Shown in pieces: positions 27,543-36,877 of a DNA stretch of 64,000 bases; position 1 is the stretch's first letter; each line of letters begins with the position of its first letter. A program made the position numbers and the translations under genes. The DNA comes from Limimaricola cinnabarinus (lineage in GTDB: Bacteria; Pseudomonadota; Alphaproteobacteria; Rhodobacterales; Rhodobacteraceae). The stretch spans positions 517,344 to 581,343 of the forward strand of contig NZ_KZ304951.1 in assembly GCF_002723615.1 (NCBI RefSeq), given 5' to 3'. The notes beneath the pieces are model-generated. The model did not search any database and had not been told where the DNA came from. It saw only the letters and a list, made by a program, of their open reading frames with translations.

Positions 27543-27583
27543 GGATGGGGCATGGCCACGCCCGAACAGGGCGGGCGACGACG

Positions 27584-29398
27584 ATGAGCGGCGGGGACAA
27601 GCTGCCCGTCCTCGCCTTTCCCGCGCCTTCTCCCTCCCGGCCCCGCGCCGCCGATCCGCGCCAGCTTGCGCGGGCGGCCGAGGCGTTGCGGCGGGCCACC
27701 GAAGGCAAGGCGACGCTCGGGCGGCCCGATGAAGGGCCACCCGCGCCCGGCGCGCCCATGCCCGAAGACAGCTTCACCCCCGTGGGCATTCCCCGGGGGC
27801 GGGCAGGACCGCGCGAGAGCGGGCGGGAGGGCCTGTCCGAGATCTCGCGCATCGCCGCACCCAAGGACGCCGCCGCGCGGCGCATCCTGTCGCTGCACCT
27901 GCCGCATTTCGCCATCGAGCGCTGGCAGCGGCAGGCCGCGCGCGGCGGCGAAGCGCCGCCCGAGGGCACGCCGCTGGCACTGGCGCTCGAAGGGCCGCAC
28001 GGGCCGGTGATCCACGCGGTGAACGGCGCCGCGCGCGCCATGGGCCTCGGCCCCGGCGCGCGGGTGGTCGACATGCGCGCGATCTGTCCCGAGCTGCGGA
28101 CCGCCTTCGCCGATCCGCGCGCCGACGCCGCCGCCCTGCAGCGGCTCATGCTCTGGGCCCGGCGCTGGTGCCCGTGGACGGCGGTGGACGGGGTGGATGC
28201 GCTGGTCATGGACATCACCGGCGCGGATCATCTGTGGGGCGGCGAAGCGATGATGCTCGAAGAGATCGGGACGCGCCTTGCCGGTCTTGGCCTCACCGCC
28301 CGCGCCGCCATCGCGCCGACGCGCGGCGCGGCCTGGGCGCTGGCGCGGTTCGGCGCGGCGCGCGCGATCTGCGGCGCGGAGGATCTCGTGATGCGCACCG
28401 ATCCCCTGCCCGCCACGGCCCTCAGGCTCGATGCCGCGACGGTGCAGCTGCTCGACCGTCTGGGCCTTTCGACCATCGGCGCGCTGCGCGCCGTGCCGCG
28501 CCCGTCGCTGGCGCGGCGGTTTCGCGCGGGCCCGCCGGAGGCCGACCCGCTCCTGCGTCTCGACCAGCTCTCGGGCCGCACGGCCGAGCCGGTCGACAGC
28601 CCCGACGATCCGCCGCGCTTCGCCGTGCAGGCGCGCCTGCCCGAGCCGGTGATCGATCCGGTGCCGCATCTGCCCGCGCTGGCCGACGAGCTTTGCGCCG
28701 CTCTGGTGGCGGCAGGCTTCGGCGCGCGCCGCCTCGCGCTGGCGCTCTACCGCACCGATGGCGAAGTGGCGCAGGCGCAGGCCGCGACCTCGCGGCCCTC
28801 GCATGACGCGGCCCATATGGTGCGGCTGTTCGAGGGGCGGCTGGACGGGCTCGATCCGGGCTTCGGCTTCGACCTGATCACGCTGGCCGCGCTGGTGGCC
28901 GAGGCGCTGCCCCCCCGCCAGCGCCGCCTCGACGGCGAAGCGGAGAGCGCGGAGGATCTCGCCCGGCTGATCGACCGGCTCTCGGCCCGTTTCGGGGCGC
29001 GCGCGCTGACCCGGCCCCGCCCCGCGCCGAGCCACATCCCCGAACGCCAGACGCTCTGGCTTCCGGCGCTGCACCTGCCGCCGCAGCGCTTCGCGCCGCG
29101 CGCCGACCGGCCCTTGCGGCTGTTCGAGCCGCCGGAGGAGCTGCGCGTGCTCTACGCCGTGCCCGAAGGCCCGCCCGCGCAATTCGTCTGGCGCAGGCAG
29201 CGGCTGCGCGTGGCGCGCTTCGCGGGGCCCGAGCGGATCGCGCCCGAATGGTGGCGCGACAGGCCCGGCACCCGCCTGCGCGACTATTTCCGCATCGAGG
29301 ATCATACCGGGCGGCGCTTCTGGCTCTACCGCGAGGGGCTGTTGGGCGACGGGCGCGGGGCCGAGCCGCGCTGGTTCCTGCATGGCGCCTTTGCCTGA
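27584..29398 (+). CDS. imuB: ImuB, Y-family polymerase-like protein
   Basis: A DinB/Y-family fold protein without polymerase activity that links DnaE2 to the sliding clamp during SOS mutagenesis. Conserved core motifs begin at RRILSLHLPHFAIERW, where the catalytic Asp of true Y-family enzymes is missing, and go on to WCPWTAVDGVDALVMDITGADHLWGGE and a RLGLSTIGALRAVPR fingers/helix-hairpin segment, ending in YFRIEDHTGRRFWLYREGL. Start: ATG at 27584 (MSGGDKLPVL) gives 604 residues with an 80-residue Pro/Arg-rich N-terminal extension; the ribosome site is weak and the true start could be later. It ends 3 nt before dnaE2. Confidence 0.9.
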   Translation: MSGGDKLPVLAFPAPSPSRPRAADPRQLARAAEALRRATEGKATLGRPDEGPPAPGAPMPEDSFTPVGIPRGRAGPRESGREGLSEISRIAAPKDAAARRILSLHLPHFAIERWQRQAARGGEAPPEGTPLALALEGPHGPVIHAVNGAARAMGLGPGARVVDMRAICPELRTAFADPRADAAALQRLMLWARRWCPWTAVDGVDALVMDITGADHLWGGEAMMLEEIGTRLAGLGLTARAAIAPTRGAAWALARFGAARAICGAEDLVMRTDPLPATALRLDAATVQLLDRLGLSTIGALRAVPRPSLARRFRAGPPEADPLLRLDQLSGRTAEPVDSPDDPPRFAVQARLPEPVIDPVPHLPALADELCAALVAAGFGARRLALALYRTDGEVAQAQAATSRPSHDAAHMVRLFEGRLDGLDPGFGFDLITLAALVAEALPPRQRRLDGEAESAEDLARLIDRLSARFGARALTRPRPAPSHIPERQTLWLPALHLPPQRFAPRADRPLRLFEPPEELRVLYAVPEGPPAQFVWRRQRLRVARFAGPERIAPEWWRDRPGTRLRDYFRIEDHTGRRFWLYREGLLGDGRGAEPRWFLHGAFA

Positions 29399-29401
29399 GC
29401 C

Positions 29402-32400
29402 ATGCCCGAGAGCGAAGCCCATCCGCGCCGCGACGTGCCAAGGGAGGCGGAGTTTCCGCCGAACCCGCCCGGCGCCTATGTCGAGCTGGGCCTCGCCTCG
29501 TGCTTTTCCTTTCTGCGCGGCGCTTCCGACGCGGTGGAGCTTGCGGTGCAGGGCTGGAGCCAGGGTTACGACGCGCTGGGCATCGCCGATCTCAACACGC
29601 TGGCGGGCGTGGTGCGGATGCATGTCGCGGCGAAACGCGTGAATGTCAGGCCGGTGATCGGCGCGCGGCTCGCGCTGGTCACGGGCGAGACCTTTCTCGC
29701 CTATCCCGAAACCCGCGCCGCCTATGGCCGGCTGTCGGTGCTGCTCTCCAAAGGCAAGATGCGCGATCCCGAGGGGCGCTGGCAGAAGAAGGGCGTCTGC
29801 GACATCACGCTGGAGGATCTGGCCGATCACGCCGGGGGGCTGCGGCTGATCCTCGTGCCGCCCAAGGATCCGGCCGCGCTCGAACCCGCCCTGCCGCGCC
29901 TGCAACGCCGGCTGCCCGGCCTCACCCATATCGCCGCCGCGCATCTTTATCGCGGCGACGACCGCGCCCGGATCAACGCGCTCGACCGGATCGCCCGCGC
30001 CGCAGGGCTGGGGCTGATGGCCACCAACGACGTGCTCTACCACGCGCCCGAACGCCGCCCGCTGCAGGACGTGATGGCCTGCATCCGCGAAGGCGTGACG
30101 CTGGCCGAGGCCGGGGCGCGGCTTTTGCCCAATGCCGAGCGGCATTTGAAATCGCCCGAAACGATGGCGCGCCTCTTCGCCGAATGGCCGCATGCGATCC
30201 GCGCCACGCGAGAGGTCGCCGATGCCTGCCGCTTCGATCTCGAAGAGCTGGCCTATGAATATCCGCGCGAGGTCGTGCCCGAGGGGCGCAGCCCGCAGGC
30301 GCAGCTCGAAGGACTGACATGGGCGGGGGCGCGGGCGCGCTGGCCCGAGGGCATCCCGCCCGCCACTTGCGCGGTGCTGAAAAAGGAGCTGGCGATGATC
30401 GCCAAGCTCGACATCGCGCGCTACTTCCTCACCATCCACGACATCATCCGTTTCGCGCGCGAAACGGCACAGCCGCCGATCCTGTGCCAGGGGCGCGGCT
30501 CGGCGGCGAACTCGGCCGTGTGCTTCGTGCTGGGCATCACCGCCGTGGATCCCTCCCAGCACCAGCTCCTGTTCGAGCGCTTCGTCTCCGAGGAGCGAAA
30601 GGAGCCGCCCGACATAGACGTCGATTTCGAGCATGAGCGGCGCGAGGAGGTGATCCAGCACATCTATGCCAAGTATGGCCGCGAGCGCGCCGGGCTCTGC
30701 GCCACGGTGATCCATTACCGCCCGCGAAGCGCTATCCGCGAGGTGGGCAAGGTGATGGGGCTGTCGGAGGACGTGACCGGCGCGCTGGCCAGGACGGTCT
30801 GGGGCCAATGGGGCAGCGGCATCGCCGAAGAGAACGTCCGCGAGGCCGGGCTCGACCCGAACGACCCGCTGTTGCGAAAGGCGCTGCTGATCGCGGGCCA
30901 GATGGTCGGCATGCCGCGCCATCTGAGCCAGCATGTCGGCGGCTTCATCCTGACCGAGAAGCCGCTGACCGAGACCGTGCCGATCGGCAACGGCGCCATG
31001 GCCGACCGCAGCTTCATCGAATGGGACAAGGACGACATCGACGCGCTGGGCATCCTCAAGGTCGACATCCTCGCGCTGGGCATGCTGACCTGCATCCGCA
31101 AATGCCTCGACCTCGTGGCCGCGCATTGGGGGCGGCGCGAGGATCTCGCCTCGATCCCACGCGAGGATCCGCGCGTCTTCGACATGCTGTGCCGCGCCGA
31201 CAGCCTCGGCGTGTTCCAGGTGGAGAGCCGGGCGCAGATGAACATGCTGCCGCGGCTGCGCCCGCGCAGCTTCTACGATCTGGTGATCCAGGTCGCCATC
31301 GTCCGCCCCGGCCCGATCCAGGGCGACATGGTGCATCCCTATCTGCGCCGCCGGGCGGGCGAGGAGGCGGTGGAATATCCCAGCCCCGGCGCGCCGCATG
31401 ATCCTTCGGAGCTGAAATCCATCCTTGGCCGGACGCTGGGCGTGCCGATCTTTCAGGAGCAGGCGATGAAGATCGCCATCGACGCCGCGCGCTTCTCTCC
31501 CGCCGAGGCGAACGAGCTGCGCAAAGCCATGGCCACCTTCCGCTCGCGCGGCACGATCGCGCTCTTGCAGGAGAAGATGGTGGGCCGGATGGTGGCGCGC
31601 GGCTATGAGGAGGCGTTCGCGGCGCGCTGTTTCGAGCAGATCAAGGGCTTTGGCGAATACGGCTTTCCCGAGAGCCACGCCGCGAGCTTCGCGCATCTGG
31701 TCTATGTCTCGTCATGGCTGAAATGCCATTTCCCCGGCGCCTTCGGCGCGGCGCTGCTGAACTCCCAGCCGATGGGCTTCTACGCGCCTGCGCAGATCCT
31801 GCGCGACATGCGTGAGCATGGCGTCGAGGCGCGGCCCGTCGACGTGAACCTGTCGGAGTGGGACTGCACGCTGGAGCCGGTCTCGACCGGCGGCTTCGCG
31901 GTGCGGCTGGGGCTGCGCATGGTGGGCGGGCTGGCGGCAGAGGCGGCGGCGCGGATCGTGGCGGCGCGCGACGCGCCCTTCGAGACGCCCGAGGACCTGA
32001 AAACCCGCGCCGGGATCGGCGCGGCGGTGGTGCGGCGGCTGGCGGCGGCGGATGCGATGCGCTCGATGTTCCTCGACCGGCGGCAGGCGCTGTGGGAGGC
32101 GCGCGGCCTGCGCGACGCGCCCGACCTGCCGCTGTTTCGCGAGCACCGCGACGAGGGCGCGGAGGTGCCGGTGCCGCTTCCGGCCATGCCGGTCTGCGAG
32201 CAGGTGGTGGCCGATTACCAGACGCTGCGCCTGTCGCTCAAGGCGCATCCCATGGCCTTCATGCGCCGCAGCCTGACCGCGCAGGGCTATGCCAGCGCCG
32301 CCGATCTGGCCCGCGCCGGTCAGGGCCAGCGGCTCAAGCTCGCCGGTCTGGTGCTGATCCGCCAGAAGCCCGGCAGCGCCAGGGGGGTGTGCTTCGTCAC

Positions 32401-32725
32401 GCTGGAGGACGAGACCGGGGTGATGAACCTCGTGGTCTGGCCCAGGGTGATGGCGCAATTCCGCCGCACGGTGATGCAGGCGCGGCTTCTGGTGGCCGAG
32501 GGTTACGTGCAGCGCGACGTGGAGATCGTGCATTTCGTGGCGCAGCGGCTGGAGGACCGCTCGGATGCGCTCACCCGGCTCGCGCCGGGCGGCTTCACCC
32601 CGCCGCTGAGCCATGCGGATGCGGTCAAGTCTCCGGTGCAGGGCTCGGCCCGCGGCACCGGCGCCCCCGCGAACGGCCATCCCCGCAACGCCCGCATCCT
32701 GCCGAAAAGCCGCGATTTCCACTGA
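29402..32725 (+). CDS. dnaE2: error-prone DNA polymerase DnaE2
   Basis: The catalytic C-family polymerase of the ImuA-ImuB-DnaE2 mutasome, which copies past DNA lesions after SOS induction. The 1107-residue protein starts with a PHP domain (ASCFSFLRGASDAVELAVQGWSQGYDALGIADLNTLAGVV), then the catalytic palm with GRGSAANSAVCFVLGIT and the acidic PPDIDVDFEHERREEV that carries two catalytic Asp. It continues with the FQEQAMKIAIDAA and FGEYGFPESHAASFAHLVYVSSWLK blocks, and an OB-fold near the C-terminus (AGLVLIRQKPGSARGVCFVTLEDETG). Last gene of the SOS operon; a convergent hairpin made of two repeat copies follows its stop by 12 nt. Confidence 0.97.
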   Translation: MPESEAHPRRDVPREAEFPPNPPGAYVELGLASCFSFLRGASDAVELAVQGWSQGYDALGIADLNTLAGVVRMHVAAKRVNVRPVIGARLALVTGETFLAYPETRAAYGRLSVLLSKGKMRDPEGRWQKKGVCDITLEDLADHAGGLRLILVPPKDPAALEPALPRLQRRLPGLTHIAAAHLYRGDDRARINALDRIARAAGLGLMATNDVLYHAPERRPLQDVMACIREGVTLAEAGARLLPNAERHLKSPETMARLFAEWPHAIRATREVADACRFDLEELAYEYPREVVPEGRSPQAQLEGLTWAGARARWPEGIPPATCAVLKKELAMIAKLDIARYFLTIHDIIRFARETAQPPILCQGRGSAANSAVCFVLGITAVDPSQHQLLFERFVSEERKEPPDIDVDFEHERREEVIQHIYAKYGRERAGLCATVIHYRPRSAIREVGKVMGLSEDVTGALARTVWGQWGSGIAEENVREAGLDPNDPLLRKALLIAGQMVGMPRHLSQHVGGFILTEKPLTETVPIGNGAMADRSFIEWDKDDIDALGILKVDILALGMLTCIRKCLDLVAAHWGRREDLASIPREDPRVFDMLCRADSLGVFQVESRAQMNMLPRLRPRSFYDLVIQVAIVRPGPIQGDMVHPYLRRRAGEEAVEYPSPGAPHDPSELKSILGRTLGVPIFQEQAMKIAIDAARFSPAEANELRKAMATFRSRGTIALLQEKMVGRMVARGYEEAFAARCFEQIKGFGEYGFPESHAASFAHLVYVSSWLKCHFPGAFGAALLNSQPMGFYAPAQILRDMREHGVEARPVDVNLSEWDCTLEPVSTGGFAVRLGLRMVGGLAAEAAARIVAARDAPFETPEDLKTRAGIGAAVVRRLAAADAMRSMFLDRRQALWEARGLRDAPDLPLFREHRDEGAEVPVPLPAMPVCEQVVADYQTLRLSLKAHPMAFMRRSLTAQGYASAADLARAGQGQRLKLAGLVLIRQKPGSARGVCFVTLEDETGVMNLVVWPRVMAQFRRTVMQARLLVAEGYVQRDVEIVHFVAQRLEDRSDALTRLAPGGFTPPLSHADAVKSPVQGSARGTGAPANGHPRNARILPKSRDFH

Positions 32726-32737
32726 GATGCCGCGCCA

Positions 32738-32760
32738 TGCGTATTTGAGGAAAGATGAAC
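32738..32760 (+). repeat. 23-bp interspersed 3'-end element, copy 3
   Basis: TGCGTATTTG, then AG, then GAAAGATGAA and a final C, 12 nt after the dnaE2 stop, in the same direction as dnaE2. Confidence 0.9.
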
Positions 32761-32779
32761 CAGGAGGGCGCGCCCCTTC

Positions 32780-32802
32780 GTTCATCTTTCTCCAAATACG
32801 CA
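32780..32802 (-). repeat. 23-bp interspersed 3'-end element, copy 4 (inverted)
   Basis: On the minus strand TGCGTATTTG, then GA, then GAAAGATGAA and a final C. It follows the stop of the minus-strand amidotransferase gene by 31 nt and so is again in sense orientation to the gene it follows. Confidence 0.9.
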
Positions 32803-32833
32803 AATCCCCCGGCCCTTGCCGGGCGGCACCGCT

Positions 32834-33616
32834 TCAGGCGCTGCGCCGCGTCTCCGCCAGGGGCTGCTTGCGCGCGGCCCAGTCGCGCGCGGCCGCGCCG
32901 AAGGCTTCGAACAGCGGACGCGAGACCGGGTCGGCCCCGGCGTTCCATTCGGGATGCCATTGCACCGACAGGGTGAAACCCGGCGCGCCCTCGACATAGA
33001 GCGCCTCGGGCGTGCCGTCGGGCGCGTGGCCGTCGATGACGATGCGGCGGCCCGGCGTCTTGACCCCCTGCCCGTGCAGCGTGTTGGTCATCACCTCGCG
33101 CGCGCCGAACAGGCGGTGAAACGGGCCGCCCTCCGTGAGCGTCACGACATGGCGCAGCGCGAATTTCTCCTCCAGCGTGCCCTCGGGCGGCATGCGGTGG
33201 TTGCTCCGGCCCGGCAGGTCGCGGATCTCCGGGTAGAGCGCGCCGCCCATCGCGACATTGACCTCCTGAAAGCCGCGGCAGATGCCCATGAAGGGTTGGC
33301 CGCGCTCGACGCAGGCGCGCACCAGAGGCAGGGTGATCGCATCGCGCGAGCGGTCGAAGCTGCCATGGGCGGGGGTCTCTTCCTCGCCGTATTCGTCGGG
33401 ATGCACGTTGGGTCGCCCGCCGGTGAGCAGGAAGCCGTCGCAGGTTTCCAAAAGCTCCTCGACCGAGACGAGCTTGGGGTCGGCGGGGATCACCAGGGGC
33501 AGGCCCCGGGCGACCTGCGCCACGGCGGACGAGTTCATCGCGCCGCCGCCATGGGTGACGTAATGGCCGTCGATGACGTGGTTGTTGCCGATGATGCCGA
33601 TGACAGGACGGGTCAT
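32834..33616 (-). CDS. gamma-glutamyl-gamma-aminobutyrate hydrolase (PuuD-type class I amidotransferase)
   Basis: A 260-residue class-I glutamine amidotransferase-like hydrolase. The catalytic Cys is residue 113 in MGICRGFQEVNVAMGG, and the His and Glu are in SVQWHPEW near residue 220. An N-terminal IGIIGNN and the LLTGGRPNVHP strand fit the peptidase C26 family, whose PuuD members free GABA in putrescine breakdown. The start ATG at 33616 has GGAG 5 nt upstream. A TATATC hexamer on the minus strand at 33648-33643 could be its -10 box. No other puu genes are adjacent, so the substrate is uncertain. Confidence 0.85.
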   Translation of the reverse strand: MTRPVIGIIGNNHVIDGHYVTHGGGAMNSSAVAQVARGLPLVIPADPKLVSVEELLETCDGFLLTGGRPNVHPDEYGEEETPAHGSFDRSRDAITLPLVRACVERGQPFMGICRGFQEVNVAMGGALYPEIRDLPGRSNHRMPPEGTLEEKFALRHVVTLTEGGPFHRLFGAREVMTNTLHGQGVKTPGRRIVIDGHAPDGTPEALYVEGAPGFTLSVQWHPEWNAGADPVSRPLFEAFGAAARDWAARKQPLAETRRSA

Positions 33617-33766
33617 GATCGCTCCGGTTGCTGCCCCTTACAGATATACAGGCGCGTCCCGTCTGAAAAGCGTCGCGCGGCCCGGAAGACCCGGACCGCG
33701 CGCACATCTGCCCTCAATCGAGGCACATCCCCGAAGGCCGCGAGCGGCCCCCGGGCGCAAGAAGGA

Positions 33767-34198
33767 TCAGGCTTCGCCCTTGAGCCCCGCCGCCGCGATC
33801 CCGGCGAGCGCCGCCTCGGCGTCGTTGTCGGAGGTGTCGCCGGTGACGCCGACGCCGCCGATGATCTCGCCTTCGTCACCGCGCAGGATGACCCCGCCCG
33901 GCACCGGCACGACCTTGCCGCCGAAGGCGCCGTTGGCCGCCGTCATGAAGTAGTGCTGCGCCTCGGCGCGGGCCATCTGCGCCGAGCCGGGCATGCCCAG
34001 CATCACCGCGCCGTAAGCCTTGCCCTCGGCGATGACGTAGCGGCCCGGCGCCGCGCCGTCCTCGCGCTCGAAGGCGAGCGGGTGGCCGCCCGCGTCGAGC
34101 ACGATCACCGAGAGGGGCTTGAGCCCCATCTCGTGCCCCTTGGCGAGGGTTTCGCGGATGATGGTGCGGGCGGCGTCGATGGTGAGCTTGGGCATCAT
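33767..34198 (-). CDS. glcG: GlcG/HbpS family haem-binding-like protein
   Basis: A 143-residue protein of the GlcG/HbpS (DUF336) family: [41 protein letters not shown] in the first half, [31 protein letters not shown] in the second. Some members bind haem or act as sensor partners; GlcG itself is part of the glycolate locus in E. coli with no defined activity. It overlaps the malate synthase G stop (ATGA), which supports a joint role in glycolate/glyoxylate metabolism. Two adjacent ATGs (34198 and 34195) are both possible starts. Confidence 0.88.
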   Translation of the reverse strand: MMPKLTIDAARTIIRETLAKGHEMGLKPLSVIVLDAGGHPLAFEREDGAAPGRYVIAEGKAYGAVMLGMPGSAQMARAEAQHYFMTAANGAFGGKVVPVPGGVILRGDEGEIIGGVGVTGDTSDNDAEAALAGIAAAGLKGEA

Positions 34199-36357
34199 GC
34201 GGTCTCCATGTTCTTGAGTTCGAGGCGGCGGCGGTGCAGCACCGGCTCGGTGTAGCCCGAGGGCTGCTTGCGGCCTTCGAAGACGAGGTCGCAGGCGGCC
34301 TGGAAGGCGAGGCTGTCGAAATCGGGCGCCATCGGCTTGTAGGAGGGATCGTTCTCGTTCTGACGATCCACCACCTCGGCCATCTTCTTCATCGCCGCCA
34401 TCACCTGGTCCTGCGTGACGACGCCGTGATGCAGCCAGTTGGCCAGCGCCTGGCTGGAGATCCGGCAGGTCGCGCGGTCCTCCATCAGGCCGACATCATT
34501 GATGTCGGGCACCTTGGAGCACCCCACCCCCTGGTCGATCCAGCGCACGACATAGCCGAGGATGCCCTGCGCGTTGTTCTCGACCTCGCGCTGTACTTCG
34601 GCATCGTCGAAGTTGCGGCCCGTCGCCAGCGGGATGGTCAGCAGGTCGTCGAGCGTGCCGCGCGCGCCGCCCCTGGCGATCTCGTCCTGCCGCGCCATCA
34701 CGTCGACATGGTGGTAATGCGTCGCGTGCAGCGTCGCGGCGGTCGGCGACGGGACCCAGGCGCAGGTGGCGCCGGCCTTGGGGTGGCCGATCTTCTGGTC
34801 GAGCATGTCGGCCATGCGGTCGGGCATGGCCCACATGCCCTTGCCGATCTGGGCCTTGCCCTTGAGACCGCAGGCAAGGCCGATATCGACGTTGCGATCC
34901 TCGTAGGACTGGATCCAGGCCGAGGATTTCATCTCGCCCTTGGGGATCATCGGCCCGGCTTCCATCGAGGTGTGGATCTCGTCGCCGGTGCGGTCGAGGA
35001 AGCCGGTATTGATGAAGGCCACCCGGTTCCTGGCGGCGCGGATGCATTCCTTGAGGTTGGCCGAGGTGCGGCGCTCCTCGTCCATGATGCCGAGCTTGAC
35101 GGTGTATTGCGGCAGGCCGAGCATCTTCTCGACGGCCGAGAACATCTCGTCGGAGAGCTTCACCTCCTCGGGGCCGTGCATCTTGGGCTTCACGACATAG
35201 ACCGAACCGGTGGTCGAGTTGCGCGGGCCTTCGTCCTTTTGCAGGTCGTGCATGGCGATCAGCACGGTGATCGCCGCATCCATCAGCCCTTCGGAGATCT
35301 CCTCCTCGCCGTCGAGGATCGCCGGGTTGGTCATCAGGTGGCCGACATTGCGCACCAGCATCAGCGAGCGGCCCTTGACGATCTTCTCCGAGCCGTCGGG
35401 CGCGGTGAAGACGCGGTCGCCCTCCATGCGGCGGGTCATCTCCTCGCCGCCCTTCTGGAAGCTCGCCTGCAGCGAGCCCTGCATCAGGCCGAGCCAGTTG
35501 CGATAGGCCAGCACCTTGTCCTCGGCATCGACGGCAGCGACCGAATCCTCGCAGTCCATGATGGTCGAGACGGCGCTTTCGAGCCGGATGTCGGAGATGC
35601 CGGCGCGGTCGGAGCCGCCGATCTGGCTCGACGGATCGACCACGATCTCGATCAGCAGGCCGTTCTTTTCCAGGAGCACCTGCAGGTCGGCGCGGCCGTC
35701 GGTCTTGGAGCCGGCGAACTGTTCGGGCGCCTTCAGCCCATGCTCTGCATCGCCCTTGCAGCCCACCAGCGTGCCGCCCTTGACCTCGATCCGGTCGATA
35801 TCGGCCCAGGAGATGCCGTCGAGCGGCGCGACCTCGTCGAGATGCTTGCGGCCCCAGGCGATCACCTCGGCGCCGCGCGCCTTATCATAGCCCTGGCCCT
35901 GCGGCAGGCTGCCCAGCGCGTCGGTGCCGTAGAGCGCGTCGTAAAGGCTGCCCCAGCGGGCATTGGCGGCGTTGAGCGCGAAGCGGGCATTGGTGATCGG
36001 CACGACGAGCTGCGGGCCGGGCGTGGTGGCGATCTCGGGGTCGGTGTTCTCGGTGCCGATCTCGAAATCGTCGCCTTCGGGCACGAGATAGCCGATGCCC
36101 TCCAGCATCTCCCGATACGCCTCGGCGTCGATCTGCTGGCCCTTGCGGCTCAGATGCCACGCGTCGATCTTGGCCTGCATGTCCGAGCGGGTGCCCAGCG
36201 CGTCGCGGATGCGCGGGCCGAATTCCTGCACCAGACCGGCAAAGCCCGTCCAGAAGGCATCGGCCTCGATCCCCGTGCCCGAAAGCGCTTCCTTCTCGAT
36301 GAAGGCGGCCAGTTCCGGCGCCACCTTCAGCCCATGCTTGTCGATCCTCTCGGCCAT
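34195..36357 (-). CDS. glcB: malate synthase G
   Basis: Condenses glyoxylate with acetyl-CoA to give malate, in the glyoxylate and glycolate pathways. The 720-residue protein has the length of the G isoform (about 723). Recognisable blocks are [89 protein letters not shown] and [22 protein letters not shown] at 36357 with GGAGGAG 7 nt upstream was chosen; the upstream frame is not conserved. It leads an operon with the glcG-like gene. Confidence 0.97.
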   Translation of the reverse strand: MAERIDKHGLKVAPELAAFIEKEALSGTGIEADAFWTGFAGLVQEFGPRIRDALGTRSDMQAKIDAWHLSRKGQQIDAEAYREMLEGIGYLVPEGDDFEIGTENTDPEIATTPGPQLVVPITNARFALNAANARWGSLYDALYGTDALGSLPQGQGYDKARGAEVIAWGRKHLDEVAPLDGISWADIDRIEVKGGTLVGCKGDAEHGLKAPEQFAGSKTDGRADLQVLLEKNGLLIEIVVDPSSQIGGSDRAGISDIRLESAVSTIMDCEDSVAAVDAEDKVLAYRNWLGLMQGSLQASFQKGGEEMTRRMEGDRVFTAPDGSEKIVKGRSLMLVRNVGHLMTNPAILDGEEEISEGLMDAAITVLIAMHDLQKDEGPRNSTTGSVYVVKPKMHGPEEVKLSDEMFSAVEKMLGLPQYTVKLGIMDEERRTSANLKECIRAARNRVAFINTGFLDRTGDEIHTSMEAGPMIPKGEMKSSAWIQSYEDRNVDIGLACGLKGKAQIGKGMWAMPDRMADMLDQKIGHPKAGATCAWVPSPTAATLHATHYHHVDVMARQDEIARGGARGTLDDLLTIPLATGRNFDDAEVQREVENNAQGILGYVVRWIDQGVGCSKVPDINDVGLMEDRATCRISSQALANWLHHGVVTQDQVMAAMKKMAEVVDRQNENDPSYKPMAPDFDSLAFQAACDLVFEGRKQPSGYTEPVLHRRRLELKNMETA

Positions 36358-36441
36358 CTGCCGTCTCCTCCACATATGTCTCGTGCGACTGGCTAATCCA
36401 TCCCGGAGAAAGCGGCAACTCGTTCCGCTTTGACACGGGAA

Positions 36442-36471
36442 AGGGGCGCGGACAACGCGGCCCGCGCCCCT
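36442..36471 (-). terminator. terminator of the small membrane-protein gene
   Basis: A 10-bp stem, AGGGGCGCGG (36442-36451) with CCGCGCCCCT (36462-36471), around a 10-nt loop. It lies 26 nt beyond the stop of the small membrane-protein gene and upstream of malate synthase G on the same strand, followed on the minus strand by TTCCCG. Confidence 0.6.
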
Positions 36472-36496
36472 CGGATGCATGTCCTATGGCGTCGGC

Positions 36497-36754
36497 TTAT
36501 TGTTGCTCGGCGGTGCCGACGCTGTCGTTGATCTGCTCGGGCGCGCCGACGAGCTCGTCATCCTCGGTCACGACCTCGTCGCTGCCGACGGCCTCGATGG
36601 TGCTTTCGGCCTCGGGCTCGTTGCCCATGCCGAAGCCCATGAAGACGAGGAGCAATATGAGGAGCACGCCGAAAACGGCGACGATGGCCATGCCGGTCAA
36701 CGGACCCTTGTGGCGTTTTTCCTGTTTCTCGACATCGGTATGGGGGGCTGACAT
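36497..36754 (-). CDS. small single-span membrane protein
   Basis: An 85-residue protein: a charged N-terminus (MSAPHTDVEKQEKRHKGPLTG), one strong transmembrane segment (about residues 22-42, AIVAVFGVLLILLLVFMGFG) and an acidic, Glu/Asp-rich C-terminal tail. GAGGAG lies 6 nt upstream of the ATG at 36754. No family was recognised. It is divergent from pepN and ends with its own hairpin, so it is probably transcribed alone. Confidence 0.7.
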   Translation of the reverse strand: MSAPHTDVEKQEKRHKGPLTGMAIVAVFGVLLILLLVFMGFGMGNEPEAESTIEAVGSDEVVTEDDELVGAPEQINDSVGTAEQQ

Positions 36755-36877
36755 GGTCTTCTCCTCGCAAGCTTGCCGCGCCGGCAATCGGTTCGCGGCC
36801 GGGGGCGCGCTTGAAGGCCCCCTCTTGCCGCCCTAACGTTCGGCGCGCCCCGAAGGTTCAGCGAAAGGTCCTCCGAC

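Larger units (their letters stand above)
32738..32802. terminator. long inverted-repeat hairpin between dnaE2 and the convergent amidotransferase gene
   Basis: Two copies of the 23-bp element in opposite orientation (32738-32760 and 32780-32802) pair over 23 positions with one mismatch and one wobble, around a 19-nt loop that contains the palindrome GGGCGCGCCC. Each arm follows the stop of the gene on its side (12 nt for dnaE2, 31 nt for the amidotransferase). It is the obvious candidate for a bidirectional transcript end. Confidence 0.7.

Noticed and set aside
26792-31696. A 1634-codon open frame on the minus strand across imuA, imuB and dnaE2
   Set aside because: Antisense to the translesion cassette, low-complexity Arg/Gly/Ala/His sequence, no ribosome site or domain.
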